Of a stretch of 64,000 nt of DNA, positions 39,346 through 52,019 are shown piece after piece. Position numbers and translations under genes: made by a program. The stretch covers positions 682,001 to 746,000 of the forward strand of contig OW285197.1 in NCBI GenBank assembly GCA_935421135.1, in the 5' to 3' direction. The DNA comes from Bugulina stolonifera (taxonomy: Eukaryota; Bryozoa; Gymnolaemata; Cheilostomatida; Bugulidae). Under the pieces are notes generated by a model. That model saw only the letters and a program-made list of their open reading frames with translations, had not been told where the DNA came from and searched no databases. Position 1 is the first letter of the stretch. Every line of letters starts with the position of its first letter.

Positions 39346-39500
39346 AAGTGGAGAAATTTGAGATAGTCTTTGTTCTTCGCCAAAAATGGAGCAGGAGAAG
39401 TTGTCTTCTCTATACTTTGCTGGTTGACCGCCCTTACCCCAAACCCCAACCACAAACAAGGAACTAAGGCTATTCAAATTTCTCCACTATTGCACCTAAC
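39335..39500. repeat. Internal fold-back: 26-bp inverted repeats around a 114-bp loop
   Basis: The left arm 39335-39360 begins GTTAGGTGCA and ends GAGAAATTTG. The right arm 39475-39500 is its reverse complement at 24 of 26 positions. The arms could be the ends of an older nested element or simply a hairpin inside the transposon. No flanking target duplication is obvious. A 92-codon minus frame at 39199-39477 overlaps this structure and shows no known domain. Confidence 0.65.
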
Positions 39501-40404
39501 AGGAGACTTGGCAAAACATTTCATTCGTTGCAAAGTCATTAGATAATTGCTGTAATTCATTCTGATATGATACCCTCATTTTCATCTGAGGCTGAAAATA
39601 CCATTACAGCAGACTGTGGAACAAATAAGGCAGGTACACAGTGCATGCAATCTTGCAGATTCGTATTGTAGAGCTATCCCACTTATCTTACAGTAGCTAA
39701 GAAATTTGTGAACTACTAAAATGAAACAAAAATTATGCTCTAGTGTGATATAAACTCAAAACCCTATGAATGATAGTCAAGCACTATACACTATCAAGTT
39801 CACAGTGACAGTTTGGGCAAAAACTAGCTATTAAAATGAGGGAGCACACCTAGTGGCCATTAAAATTAAGGTGCTTACACACCTTATACTCTGGCATTAC
39901 ATCTATGAAAATAATCCTTTCAGGATTAAATAAATGAAGGGATGAGGAAGTAAGTAAAAATTCTACCTAAATAGTAATTAGGACTAATAATACCCATATT
40001 GCACCTTACTTGTAAGTACATGATGTACTTTGTGACAGTAGAGTAAGTCTAAATCTAAAATATAGCCATGGACATGGTACTTGTGCAACAGTATGCAGCT
40101 CGCAAAAGCTTCACAAGCAACAAAGTGCTTTATTACAAAACAATGAATATGAAAAATACCTTACCTTTTAGTCAGATAAAATCATCTTCTCATCGTCCTG
40201 TTACAGAGCAATCGTTCTAGGCAAGCAGACTCAACCGCGAAGTTAGTGATTCTAGCAAGTCCCATTATTATTGTGCAGTGTGGCAGCAAACACTTGCTAT
40301 GCCCTATGACACATTGGTATTTTGCAAATACAAGACATGCATAATTGCTTCCAGGGTTTACACTGCAGTAGACTGCTCAACTATAATTTCTAATAACGCT
40401 ATTG
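39501..40404. other. Element interior, right part: no gene recognised
   Basis: Non-satellite sequence without a recognisable gene. It contains the second copy of the diverged internal repeat (about 39909-40010). A 74-codon plus frame at 40278-40502 runs into and across the tRNA-like sequence, which argues against its being a protein gene. Confidence 0.55.
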
Positions 40405-40476
40405 CACCTGATAGCTCAATGCGTAGAGTGCTGATTCACGAAACGAAAGTTCTGTGTTCGATACCCCGTCCAGGCG
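40405..40476 (+). pseudogene. Degenerate tRNA-like sequence (tRNA pseudogene or SINE head)
   Basis: The 72-nt length fits a tRNA. An internal A-box-like TAGCTCAATGCGTAGAG is followed at normal spacing by a B-box-like TGTTCGATACC. The ends CACCTG (40405-40410) and CAGGCG (40471-40476) pair at five of six positions. The D stem GCTC/GAGT forms with one G-T wobble. The anticodon stem does not pair well and the T stem has mismatches, so a functional tRNA is unlikely and no anticodon is assigned with confidence. A T-rich tract (GATTTTTTC at 40476-40484) follows and could act as an RNA polymerase III terminator. It may be the promoter part of a tRNA-derived SINE or a tRNA pseudogene inside the transposon. 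Confidence 0.6.
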
Positions 40477-40553
40477 ATTTTTTCTTTGTGATTAGAGAGT
40501 AGAGGATTACAAGGGAGCACAACTCTAAATTGTTACAAATTACTTCAAATAAC

Positions 40554-40581
40554 TAAAATGCTTGTCCTTAACTATCCTGTG
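40554..40581 (-). repeat. Right terminal inverted repeat (28 bp)
   Basis: It ends ACTATCCTGTG. Its reverse complement begins CACAGGATAG and continues TTAAGGACAA, G, CATTTTA, matching the left end at 26 of 28 positions. Confidence 0.93.
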
Positions 40582-40584
40582 GTA
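40582..40584. repeat. Right GTA target-site duplication
   Basis: GTA follows the terminal CCTGTG directly, and satellite B resumes as GTCTATGCATTGCATAG, exactly the continuation seen at the uninterrupted copies. Confidence 0.92.
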
Positions 40585-41051
40585 GTCTATGCATTGCATA
40601 GAACATATAGATTGCATTCTATGCACTCTATGCATTCCATGTAACCTGTGCATTCTATGTATTCTATGCATTCGGTGCATAGAATACATTTTATGCATAG
40701 AATGCATAGAATACATTGATCACATAGAATGCATTCTATGCACTCTATGCATTCCATGTAACCTATGCATTCTATGCATAGAATACATAGATTGCATTCT
40801 ATGCATAGAATACATTGAATACATAAAAGACATAGAAGACATAGAATGCATTCTGTGCAATCTATGCACTCGATGTATAGAATACATAGATTGCATTCTA
40901 TGCATTCTGTGCATAGAATACATATAATTCTATGTCTTCTATGTATTCTATGCATTCTATGCATAGAATACATAGAAGACATCGAAGACATAGAAGACAT
41001 AGAATGCATTCTGTGCAATCTATGCATTCCATGCATAGAATACATAGATTG

Positions 41052-41132
41052 CACTCTATGCACTCTATGCACTCTATGCACTCTATGCACTCTATGCACT
41101 CTATGCACTCTATGCACTCTATGCACTCTATG
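41052..41132 (+). repeat. Pure run of nine CACTCTATG units
   Basis: Nine uninterrupted 9-bp units, the longest such run in the window. Equivalent positions elsewhere carry two (about 46215), three (about 32305), four (33352), five (about 36170) or seven (about 47231, 34985) units. Unit-number variation at one site in the phrase indicates replication slippage or unequal exchange. Confidence 0.95.
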
Positions 41133-43519
41133 CATTCCATGTAATCTATGCATTCTATGTATTCTATGCATTCGGTGTATAGAATACATTTTATGCATAG
41201 AATGCATAGAATACATTGATCACATAGAATGCATTCGATGCACTCTATGCATTCCATGTAATCTGTGGGTTCTATGCATAGAATACATATAATTCTAAGT
41301 CTTCAATGTATTCTATGCATTCCATGCATAGAATACATTGAAGACATTGAATTCTATGCATTCCATGCATAGAATACATAGAATACATAGATTGCACTCT
41401 ATTTGCACTCTATGCACTCTATGCATTCCATGTAATCTATGTCTTCTATGTATTCTATGCATTCTATGCATAGAATACATATAATTCTATGTCTTCTATG
41501 TATTCTATGCATTCTATGCATAGAATACATAGATTGCATTCCATGCATTCTATGCATAGAATACATTGAATACATAGAAGACATAGAAGACATAGAATGC
41601 ATATAATGCATTCCATGTAATCTATGCACTCTATGCGTAGAATACATAGATTGCATTCTATGCATTCGGTGCATAGAATATATAGAATACATTGAATACA
41701 TAGAAGGCATTGTATGTAATCAATGTATTTTATGCATTCTATGCATAGAATACATTGATCACATAGAATGCATTCTATGCACTCTATGCATTCCATGTAA
41801 TCTATGCGTTCTATGCATAGAATACATATAATACATATATTGCATTCTATGCATTGAATATCTTGATCACATAGAATGCATTCTATGCACTTTATGCATT
41901 CCATGTAATCTATGCGTTATATGCATAGAATACATAGATTGCATTCTATGCATTCTATGTATTCCATGCAATCTATGAATTCTATGCATAGAATACATAG
42001 ATTGCATTCTATGCATTCTATGCATAGAATACATATAATTCTATGTCTTCTATGTATTCTATGCATTCTATGCATTCTATGCATTCTATGCATAGAATAC
42101 ATAAATTCTATGTCTTCTATGTATTCTATGCATTCTATGCATAGAATACATAGATTGCATTCTATGCATTCTATGCATAGAATACTTTGAATACATAGAA
42201 GACAATAGAATGCATATAATGCATTCCATGTAATCTATGCATTCTATGCATAGGATACATAGATTGCATTCTATGCATTCTATGCATAGAATGCATATAA
42301 TTCTATGTCATCTATGTATTCTATGCATTCCATGCATAGAATGAATAGAATACATAGATTGCACTCTATGCACTCTATGCATTCCATGTAATCTATGCAT
42401 TCTATGTATTCTATGCATTCGGTGCATAGAATACATTTTATGCATAGACTGCATAGTATACATTGGTAACATAGAATGCATTCTATGCACTGAGTGCATA
42501 GAATGCATAGGATGCATAGAGTGCATTCTATGCGTTTTATGAGTTCTATGCATTCTATGTAGTCTATGCATTGCATAGAACATATATATTGCATTCTATG
42601 CACTCTATGCATTCCATGTAACCTGTGCATTCTATGTATTCTGTGCATTCGGTGCATAGAATACATTTTATGCATAGAATGCATAGAATACATTGATCAC
42701 ATAGAATGCATTCTATGCACTCTATGCATTCCAAATAACCTATGCATTCTATGCATAGAATACATAGATTGCATTCTATGCATAGAATACATTGAATACA
42801 TAGAAGACATAGAAGACATAGAATGCATTCTGTGCAATCTATGCACTCTATGTATAGAATACATAGATTGCATTCTATGCAGTTTATGCATTCCATGTAA
42901 TCTATGCGTTACATGCATAGAATACATAGATTGCATTCTATGCATTCTGTGCATAGAATACATATAATTCTATGTCTTCTATGTATTTTATGCATTCTAT
43001 GCATAGAATACATAGAAGACATCGAAGACATAGAAGACATAGAATGCATTCTGTGCAATCTATGCATTCCATGCATAGAATACATAGATTGCACTCTATG
43101 CACTCTATGCACTCTATGCACTCCATGCACTCTATGCACTCTATGCACTCTATGCATTCCATGTAATCTATGCATTCTATGTATTCTATGCATTCGGTGC
43201 ATAGAATACATTTTATGCATAGAATGCATAGAATACATTGATCACATAGAATGCATTCGATGCACTCTATGCATGGATGCATAGAATACATATAATTCTA
43301 TGTCTTCTATGTATTCTATGCATTCTATGCATAGAATACATTGAATACATAGAAGACATAGAAGACATAGAATGCATATAATGCATTCCATGTAATCTAT
43401 GCACTCTAAACACAGAATACATAGATTGCATTCTATGCATTCGGTGCATAGAATACATAGAATACATTGAATACACAGAAGGCATCGTATGTAATCAATG
43501 TATTTTATGCATTCTATGC

Positions 43520-46500
43520 ATAGAATACATTGATCACACAGAATGCATTCTATGCACTCTATGCACTCTATGCATTCCATGTAATCTATGTCTTCTATGT
43601 ATTCTATGCATTCTATGCATAGAATACATATAATTCTATGTCTTCTATGTATTCTATGCATTCTATGCATAGAATACATAAATTGCATTCTATGCATTCT
43701 ATGCATAGAATACATTGAATACATAGAAGACATAGAAGACATAGAATGCATATAATGCATTCCATGTAATCTATGCACTCTAAACATAGAATACATAGAT
43801 TGCATTCTATGCATTCGGTGCATAGAATACATAGAATACATTGAATACACAGAAGGCATCGTATGTAATCAATGTATTTTATGCATTCTATGCATAGAAT
43901 ACATTGATCACATAGAATGCATTCTATGCACTCTATGCATTCCATGTAATCAATGCGTTCTATGCATAGGATACATAGATTGCATTCTATGCATTCTATG
44001 CATAGAATACATATAATTCTATGTCTTCTATGTATTCTATGCATTCTATGCATAGAATACATATAATTCTATGTCTTCTATGTATTCTAAGCATTCTATG
44101 CATAGAATACATAGATTGCATTCTATGCATTCTATGCATAGAATACATTGAATACATAGAAGACATAGAAGACATAGAATGCATATAATGCATTCCATGT
44201 AATCTATGCACTCTATGCGTAGAATACATAGATTGCATTCTATGCACTCGGTGCATAGAATATATAGAATACATTGAATACATAGAAGGCATTGTATGTA
44301 ATCAATGTATTTTATGCATTCTATGCATAGAATACATTGATCACATAGAATGCATTCTATGCACTCTATGCATTCCATGTAATCTATGCGTTCTATGCAT
44401 AGAATACATATAATACATATATTGCATTCTATGCATTGAATATCTTGATCACATAGAATGCATTCTATGCACTTTATGCATTCCATGTAATCTATGCGTT
44501 ATATGCATAGAATACATAGATTGCATTCTATGCATTCTATGTATTCCATGCAATCTATGAATTCTATGCATAGAATACATAGATTGCATTCTATGCATTC
44601 TATGCATAGAATACATATAATTCTATGTCTTCTATGTATTCTATGCATTCTATGCATTCTATGCATAGAATACATAAATTCTATGTCTTCTATGTATTCT
44701 ATGCATTCTATGCATTCTATGCATAGAATACATAGATTGCATTCTATGCATTCTATGCATAGATTACTTTGAATACATAGAAGACATAGAAGACATAGAA
44801 TGCATTCTGTGCAATCTATGCACTCTATGTATAGAATACATAGATTGCATTCTATGCAGTTTATGCATTCCATGTGATCTATGCGTTACATGCATAGAAT
44901 ACATAGATTGCATTCTATGCATTCTGTGCATAGAATACATATAATTCTATGTCTTCTATGTATTCTATGCATTCTATGCATAGAATACATAGAAGACAAG
45001 GAAGACATAGAAGACATAGAATGCACTCTGTGCAATCTATGCATTCCATGCATAGAATACATAGATTGCACTCTATGCACTCTATGCACTCTATGCACTC
45101 TATGCACTCTATGCACTCTATGCGTTCCATGTAATCTATGCATTCTATGTATTCTATGCATTCGGTGCATAGAATACATTTTATGCATAGAATGCATAGA
45201 ATACATTGATCACATAGAAGGCATTCGATGCACTCTATGCATTCCATGTAATCTGTGGGTTCTATGCATAGAATACATATAATTCTATGTCTTCAATGTA
45301 TTCTATGCATTCCATGCATAGAATAGATAGAATACAATCATAGATTGCACTCTATGCACTCTATGCACTCTATGCATTCCATGTAATCTATGTCTTCTAT
45401 GTATTCTATGCATTCTATGCATAGAATACATAGATTGCATTCTACGCATTCTATGCATAGAATACATTGAATACATAGAAGACATAGAAGACATAGAATG
45501 CATTCCATGTAATCTATGCACACTAAACATAGAATACATAGATTGCATTCTATGCATTCCGTGCATAGAATACATAGAATATATTGAATACATAGAAGGC
45601 ATTGTATGTAATCAATGTATTTTATGCATTCTATGCATAGAATACATAGAATACATAGATTGCACTCTATGCACTCTATGCACTCTATGCATTCCATGTA
45701 ATCTATGCATTCTATGTATTCTATGCATTCGGTGCATTGAATACACTTTATGCATAGAATGCATAGAATACATTGATCACATAGAATGCATTCTATGCAG
45801 TTTATGCATTTCATGTAATCTATGCGTTGTATGCATAGATTGCATCATATGCATTCTATGCGTAGAATACATATAACCTTATGTCTTCTATGCATTCTAT
45901 GCATTCTATGCATAGAATACATAGAAGACATCGAAGACATAGAATGCATTCTGTGCAATCTATGCACTCTATGCATAGAATACATAGATTGCAATGAATG
46001 CATTCTATGCATTCCATGCAATCTATGCATTTTATGCATAGAATACATAGATTGCATTCTATGCATTCTATGCATAGAATACATATAATTCTATGTCTTC
46101 TATGTATTCTATGCACTCTGTGCATAGAATACAGAGAAGACATCGAAGACATAGAAGACATAGAATGCATTCTGTGCAATCTATGCATTCCATGCATAGA
46201 ATACATAGATTGCACTCTATGCACTCTATGCATTCCATGTAATCAATGCGTTCTATGCATAGGATACATAGATTGCATTCTATGCATTCTATGCATAGAA
46301 TACATATAATTCTATGTCTTTTATGTATTCTATGCATTCTATGCATAGAATACATATAATTCTATGTCTTCTATGCATTCTAAGCATTCTATGCATAGAA
46401 TACATAGATTGCATTCTATGCATTCTATGCATAGAATACATTGAATACATAGAAGACATAGAAGACATAGAATGCATATAATGCATTCCATGTAATCTAT

Positions 46501-47769
46501 GCACTCTATGCGTAGAATACATAGATTGCATTCTATGCATTCGGTGCATAGAATACATAGAATACATTGAATACATAGAAGGCATTGTATGTAATCAATG
46601 TATTTTGTGCATTCTATGCATAGAATACATTGATCACATAGAATGCATTCTATGCACTCTATGCATTCCATGTAATCTATGCGTTCTATGCATAGAATAC
46701 CTAGATTGCATTCTATGCATAGAATACGTATAATTCTATGTCGTCTATGTATTCTATACATTCCATGCATAGAATACATAGAATACATAGATTGCACTCT
46801 ATGCACTCTATGCACTCTATGCATTCCATGTAATCTATGCATTCTATGTATTCTATGCATTCGGTGCATTGAATACACTTTATGCATAGAATGCATAGAA
46901 TACATTGATCACATAGAATGCATTCTATGCACTTTATGCATTTCATGTAATCTATGCGTTGTACGCATAAATTGCATCATATGCATTCTATGCATAAAAT
47001 ACATATAATCCTATGTCTTCTATGCATTCTATGCATTCTATGCATAGAATACATAGAAGACATCGAAGACATAGAAGACATAGAATGCATTCTGTGCAAT
47101 CTATGCACTCTATGCATAGAATACATAGATTGCAATCAATCCATTCTATGCATTCCATGCAATCTATGTATTCTATGCATAGAATACATAGATTGCAATC
47201 TATGCATTCCATGCATAGAATACATCGATTGCACTCTATGCACTCTATGCACTCTATGCACTCTATGCACTCTATGCACTCTATGCACTCTATGCATTCC
47301 ATGTAATCTATGCATTCTATGTATTCTATGCATTCGGTGCATAGAATACATTTTATGCATAGAATGCATAGTATACATTGGTCACATAGAATGCATTCTA
47401 TGCACTGAATGCATAGAATACATAGAATGCATAGATTACATGGAATGCATAGAGTGCATAGAGTGCATAGAGTGCATAGAGTGCAATCGATGTATTCTAT
47501 GCATGGAATGCATAGATTGCAATCTATGTATTCTATGCATAGAATACATAGATTGCATGGAATGCATAGAATGCATTGATTGCAATCTATGTATTCTATG
47601 CATAGAGTGCATTCTATGCGTTTTATGAGTTCTATGCATTCTATGTAGTCTATGCATTGCATAGAACATATAGATTGCATTCTATGCACTCTTTGCATTC
47701 CATGTAACTTGTGCATTCTATGTATTCTATGCATTCGGTGCATAGAATACATTTTATGCATAGAATGCA
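43520..47769. repeat. Satellite B 4249-bp tandem duplication, copy 1
   Basis: All landmarks recur exactly 4249 bp later, for example GAATATCTTGATCAC, GACAAGGAAGACATAG, ATAACCTTATGTC and the inverted patch at 47401-47610. Visible differences are few: GATCACACAG versus GATCACATAG at the left edge and CATGTGATC (44874) versus CATGTAATC (49123). The left boundary is near 43520, where the word ATTCTATGCATAG changes to AGAATGCATAG in the second copy. Confidence 0.88.
47401..47610 (-). repeat. Inverted 210-bp patch in satellite B
   Basis: This is the reverse complement of 33225-33434 with one visible mismatch. It includes four inverted CACTCTATG units (as GAGTGCATA), CAATCGATGT and ATTGATTGCAATC. 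In unrearranged copies (near 33500, 36325, 42495 and 57745) the flanks GCACTGAATGCATAGAA and GCATAGAGTGCATTC are joined by a few bases only. Both patch edges fall in words shared with the flanks, suggesting microhomology-mediated insertion or inverted gene conversion. Confidence 0.87.
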
Positions 47770-50700
47770 TAGAATACATTGATCACATAGAATGCATTCT
47801 ATGCACTCTATGCACTCTATGCATTCCATGTAATCTATGTCTTCTATGTATTCTATGCATTCTATGCATAGAATACATATAATTCTATGTCTTCTATGTA
47901 TTCTATGCATTCTATGCATAGAATACATAAATTGCATTCTATGCATTCTATGCATAGAATACATTGAATACATAGAAGACATAGAAGACATAGAATGCAT
48001 ATAATGCATTCCATGTAATCTATGCACTCTAAACATAGAATACATAGATTGCATTCTATGCATTCGGTGCATAGAATACATAGAATACATTGAATACACA
48101 GAAGGCATCGTATGTAATCAATGTATTTTATGCATTCTATGCATAGAATACATTGATCACATAGAATGCATTCTATGCACTCTATGCATTCCATGTAATC
48201 AATGCGTTCTATGCATAGGATACATAGATTGCATTCTATGCATTCTATGCATAGAATACATATAATTCTATGTCTTCTATGTATTCTATGCATTCTATGC
48301 ATAGAATACATATAATTCTATGTCTTCTATGTATTCTAAGCATTCTATGCATAGAATACATAGATTGCATTCTATGCATTCTATGCATAGAATACATTGA
48401 ATACATAGAAGACATAGAAGACATAGAATGCATATAATGCATTCCATGTAATCTATGCACTCTATGCGTAGAATACATAGATTGCATTCTATGCACTCGG
48501 TGCATAGAATATATAGAATACATTGAATACATAGAAGGCATTGTATGTAATCAATGTATTTTATGCATTCTATGCATAGAATACATTGATCACATAGAAT
48601 GCATTCTATGCACTCTATGCATTCCATGTAATCTATGCGTTCTATGCATAGAATACATATAATACATATATTGCATTCTATGCATTGAATATCTTGATCA
48701 CATAGAATGCATTCTATGCACTTTATGCATTCCATGTAATCTATGCGTTATATGCATAGAATACATAGATTGCATTCTATGCATTCTATGTATTCCATGC
48801 AATCTATGAATTCTATGCATAGAATACATAGATTGCATTCTATGCATTCTATGCATAGAATACATATAATTCTATGTCTTCTATGTATTCTATGCATTCT
48901 ATGCATTCTATGCATAGAATACATAAATTCTATGTCTTCTATGTATTCTATGCATTCTATGCATTCTATGCATAGAATACATAGATTGCATTCTATGCAT
49001 TCTATGCATAGATTACTTTGAATACATAGAAGACATAGAAGACATAGAATGCATTCTGTGCAATCTATGCACTCTATGTATAGAATACATAGATTGCATT
49101 CTATGCAGTTTATGCATTCCATGTAATCTATGCGTTACATGCATAGAATACATAGATTGCATTCTATGCATTCTGTGCATAGAATACATATAATTCTATG
49201 TCTTCTATGTATTCTATGCATTCTATGCATAGAATACATAGAAGACAAGGAAGACATAGAAGACATAGAATGCACTCTGTGCAATCTATGCATTCCATGC
49301 ATAGAATACATAGATTGCACTCTATGCACTCTATGCACTCTATGCACTCTATGCACTCTATGCACTCTATGCGTTCCATGTAATCTATGCATTCTATGTA
49401 TTCTATGCATTCGGTGCATAGAATACATTTTATGCATAGAATGCATAGAATACATTGATCACATAGAAGGCATTCGATGCACTCTATGCATTCCATGTAA
49501 TCTGTGGGTTCTATGCATAGAATACATATAATTCTATGTCTTCAATGTATTCTATGCATTCCATGCATAGAATAGATAGAATACAATCATAGATTGCACT
49601 CTATGCACTCTATGCACTCTATGCATTCCATGTAATCTATGTCTTCTATGTATTCTATGCATTCTATGCATAGAATACATAGATTGCATTCTACGCATTC
49701 TATGCATAGAATACATTGAATACATAGAAGACATAGAAGACATAGAATGCATTCCATGTAATCTATGCACACTAAACATAGAATACATAGATTGCATTCT
49801 ATGCATTCCGTGCATAGAATACATAGAATATATTGAATACATAGAAGGCATTGTATGTAATCAATGTATTTTATGCATTCTATGCATAGAATACATAGAA
49901 TACATAGATTGCACTCTATGCACTCTATGCACTCTATGCATTCCATGTAATCTATGCATTCTATGTATTCTATGCATTCGGTGCATTGAATACACTTTAT
50001 GCATAGAATGCATAGAATACATTGATCACATAGAATGCATTCTATGCAGTTTATGCATTTCATGTAATCTATGCGTTGTATGCATAGATTGCATCATATG
50101 CATTCTATGCGTAGAATACATATAACCTTATGTCTTCTATGCATTCTATGCATTCTATGCATAGAATACATAGAAGACATCGAAGACATAGAATGCATTC
50201 TGTGCAATCTATGCACTCTATGCATAGAATACATAGATTGCAATGAATGCATTCTATGCATTCCATGCAATCTATGCATTTTATGCATAGAATACATAGA
50301 TTGCATTCTATGCATTCTATGCATAGAATACATATAATTCTATGTCTTCTATGTATTCTATGCACTCTGTGCATAGAATACAGAGAAGACATCGAAGACA
50401 TAGAAGACATAGAATGCATTCTGTGCAATCTATGCATTCCATGCATAGAATACATAGATTGCACTCTATGCACTCTATGCATTCCATGTAATCAATGCGT
50501 TCTATGCATAGGATACATAGATTGCATTCTATGCATTCTATGCATAGAATACATATAATTCTATGTCTTTTATGTATTCTATGCATTCTATGCATAGAAT
50601 ACATATAATTCTATGTCTTCTATGCATTCTAAGCATTCTATGCATAGAATACATAGATTGCATTCTATGCATTCTATGCATAGAATACATTGAATACATA

Positions 50701-52019
50701 GAAGACATAGAAGACATAGAATGCATATAATGCATTCCATGTAATCTATGCACTCTATGCGTAGAATACATAGATTGCATTCTATGCATTCGGTGCATAG
50801 AATACATAGAATACATTGAATACATAGAAGGCATTGTATGTAATCAATGTATTTTGTGCATTCTATGCATAGAATACATTGATCACATAGAATGCATTCT
50901 ATGCACTCTATGCATTCCATGTAATCTATGCGTTCTATGCATAGAATACCTAGATTGCATTCTATGCATAGAATACGTATAATTCTATGTCGTCTATGTA
51001 TTCTATACATTCCATGCATAGAATACATAGAATACATAGATTGCACTCTATGCACTCTATGCACTCTATGCATTCCATGTAATCTATGCATTCTATGTAT
51101 TCTATGCATTCGGTGCATTGAATACACTTTATGCATAGAATGCATAGAATACATTGATCACATAGAATGCATTCTATGCACTTTATGCATTTCATGTAAT
51201 CTATGCGTTGTACGCATAAATTGCATCATATGCATTCTATGCATAAAATACATATAATCCTATGTCTTCTATGCATTCTATGCATTCTATGCATAGAATA
51301 CATAGAAGACATCGAAGACATAGAAGACATAGAATGCATTCTGTGCAATCTATGCACTCTATGCATAGAATACATAGATTGCAATCAATCCATTCTATGC
51401 ATTCCATGCAATCTATGTATTCTATGCATAGAATACATAGATTGCAATCTATGCATTCCATGCATAGAATACATCGATTGCACTCTATGCACTCTATGCA
51501 CTCTATGCACTCTATGCACTCTATGCACTCTATGCACTCTATGCATTCCATGTAATCTATGCATTCTATGTATTCTATGCATTCGGTGCATAGAATACAT
51601 TTTATGCATAGAATGCATAGTATACATTGGTCACATAGAATGCATTCTATGCACTGAATGCATAGAATACATAGAATGCATAGATTACATGGAATGCATA
51701 GAGTGCATAGAGTGCATAGAGTGCATAGAGTGCAATCGATGTATTCTATGCATGGAATGCATAGATTGCAATCTATGTATTCTATGCATAGAATACATAG
51801 ATTGCATGGAATGCATAGAATGCATTGATTGCAATCTATGTATTCTATGCATAGAGTGCATTCTATGCGTTTTATGAGTTCTATGCATTCTATGTAGTCT
51901 ATGCATTGCATAGAACATATAGATTGCATTCTATGCACTCTTTGCATTCCATGTAACTTGTGCATTCTATGTATTCTATGCATTCGGTGCATAGAATACA
52001 TTTTATGCATAGAATGCAT
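47770..52019. repeat. Satellite B 4249-bp tandem duplication, copy 2
   Basis: Near-exact copy of 43520-47769, including the inverted patch (at 51650-51859) and the insertion-target phrase (51894-51896). Similarity to the sequence following copy 1 ends near 52050, where CATTCCAAATAACC occurs instead of CACTCTATGCATTCC. Confidence 0.88.
51650..51859 (-). repeat. Inverted 210-bp patch, duplicated copy
   Basis: Identical in content to 47401-47610 at an offset of 4249 bp. The inversion therefore predates the 4249-bp duplication. Confidence 0.86.

Larger units (their letters stand above)
36397..40581. mobile_element. 4185-bp non-autonomous DNA transposon-like element inserted in satellite B
   Basis: It has 28-bp terminal inverted repeats beginning CACAGGATAG (26 of 28 positions match between ends) and is flanked by direct GTA repeats. 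Removing the element and one GTA restores the satellite B sequence exactly as found uninterrupted at about 33567, 42559, 47645, 51894 and 57816. A 3-bp target duplication with ends starting CAC fits the CACTA/CMC group of cut-and-paste transposons. PIF/Harbinger also makes 3-bp duplications but usually prefers TWA-like targets. Academ-type elements are another alternative. Open frames inside are at most 92 codons and none shows a transposase motif I can recognise, so the element is called non-autonomous or decayed. Its base composition and word usage differ entirely from the satellites. Confidence 0.88.

Noticed and set aside
39199..39477. 92-codon minus-strand frame in the transposon
   Set aside because: It overlaps a hairpin and a diverged internal repeat, and the sequence has no recognisable motif.
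40278..40502. 74-codon plus-strand frame near the right end of the transposon
   Set aside because: It runs through the tRNA-like sequence, which better explains the conserved-looking bases.
36397..40581. Host unique DNA between two separate satellite B arrays
   Set aside because: The inverted ends, the GTA duplication and five uninterrupted target copies show that the 4185 bp was inserted into one continuous array.
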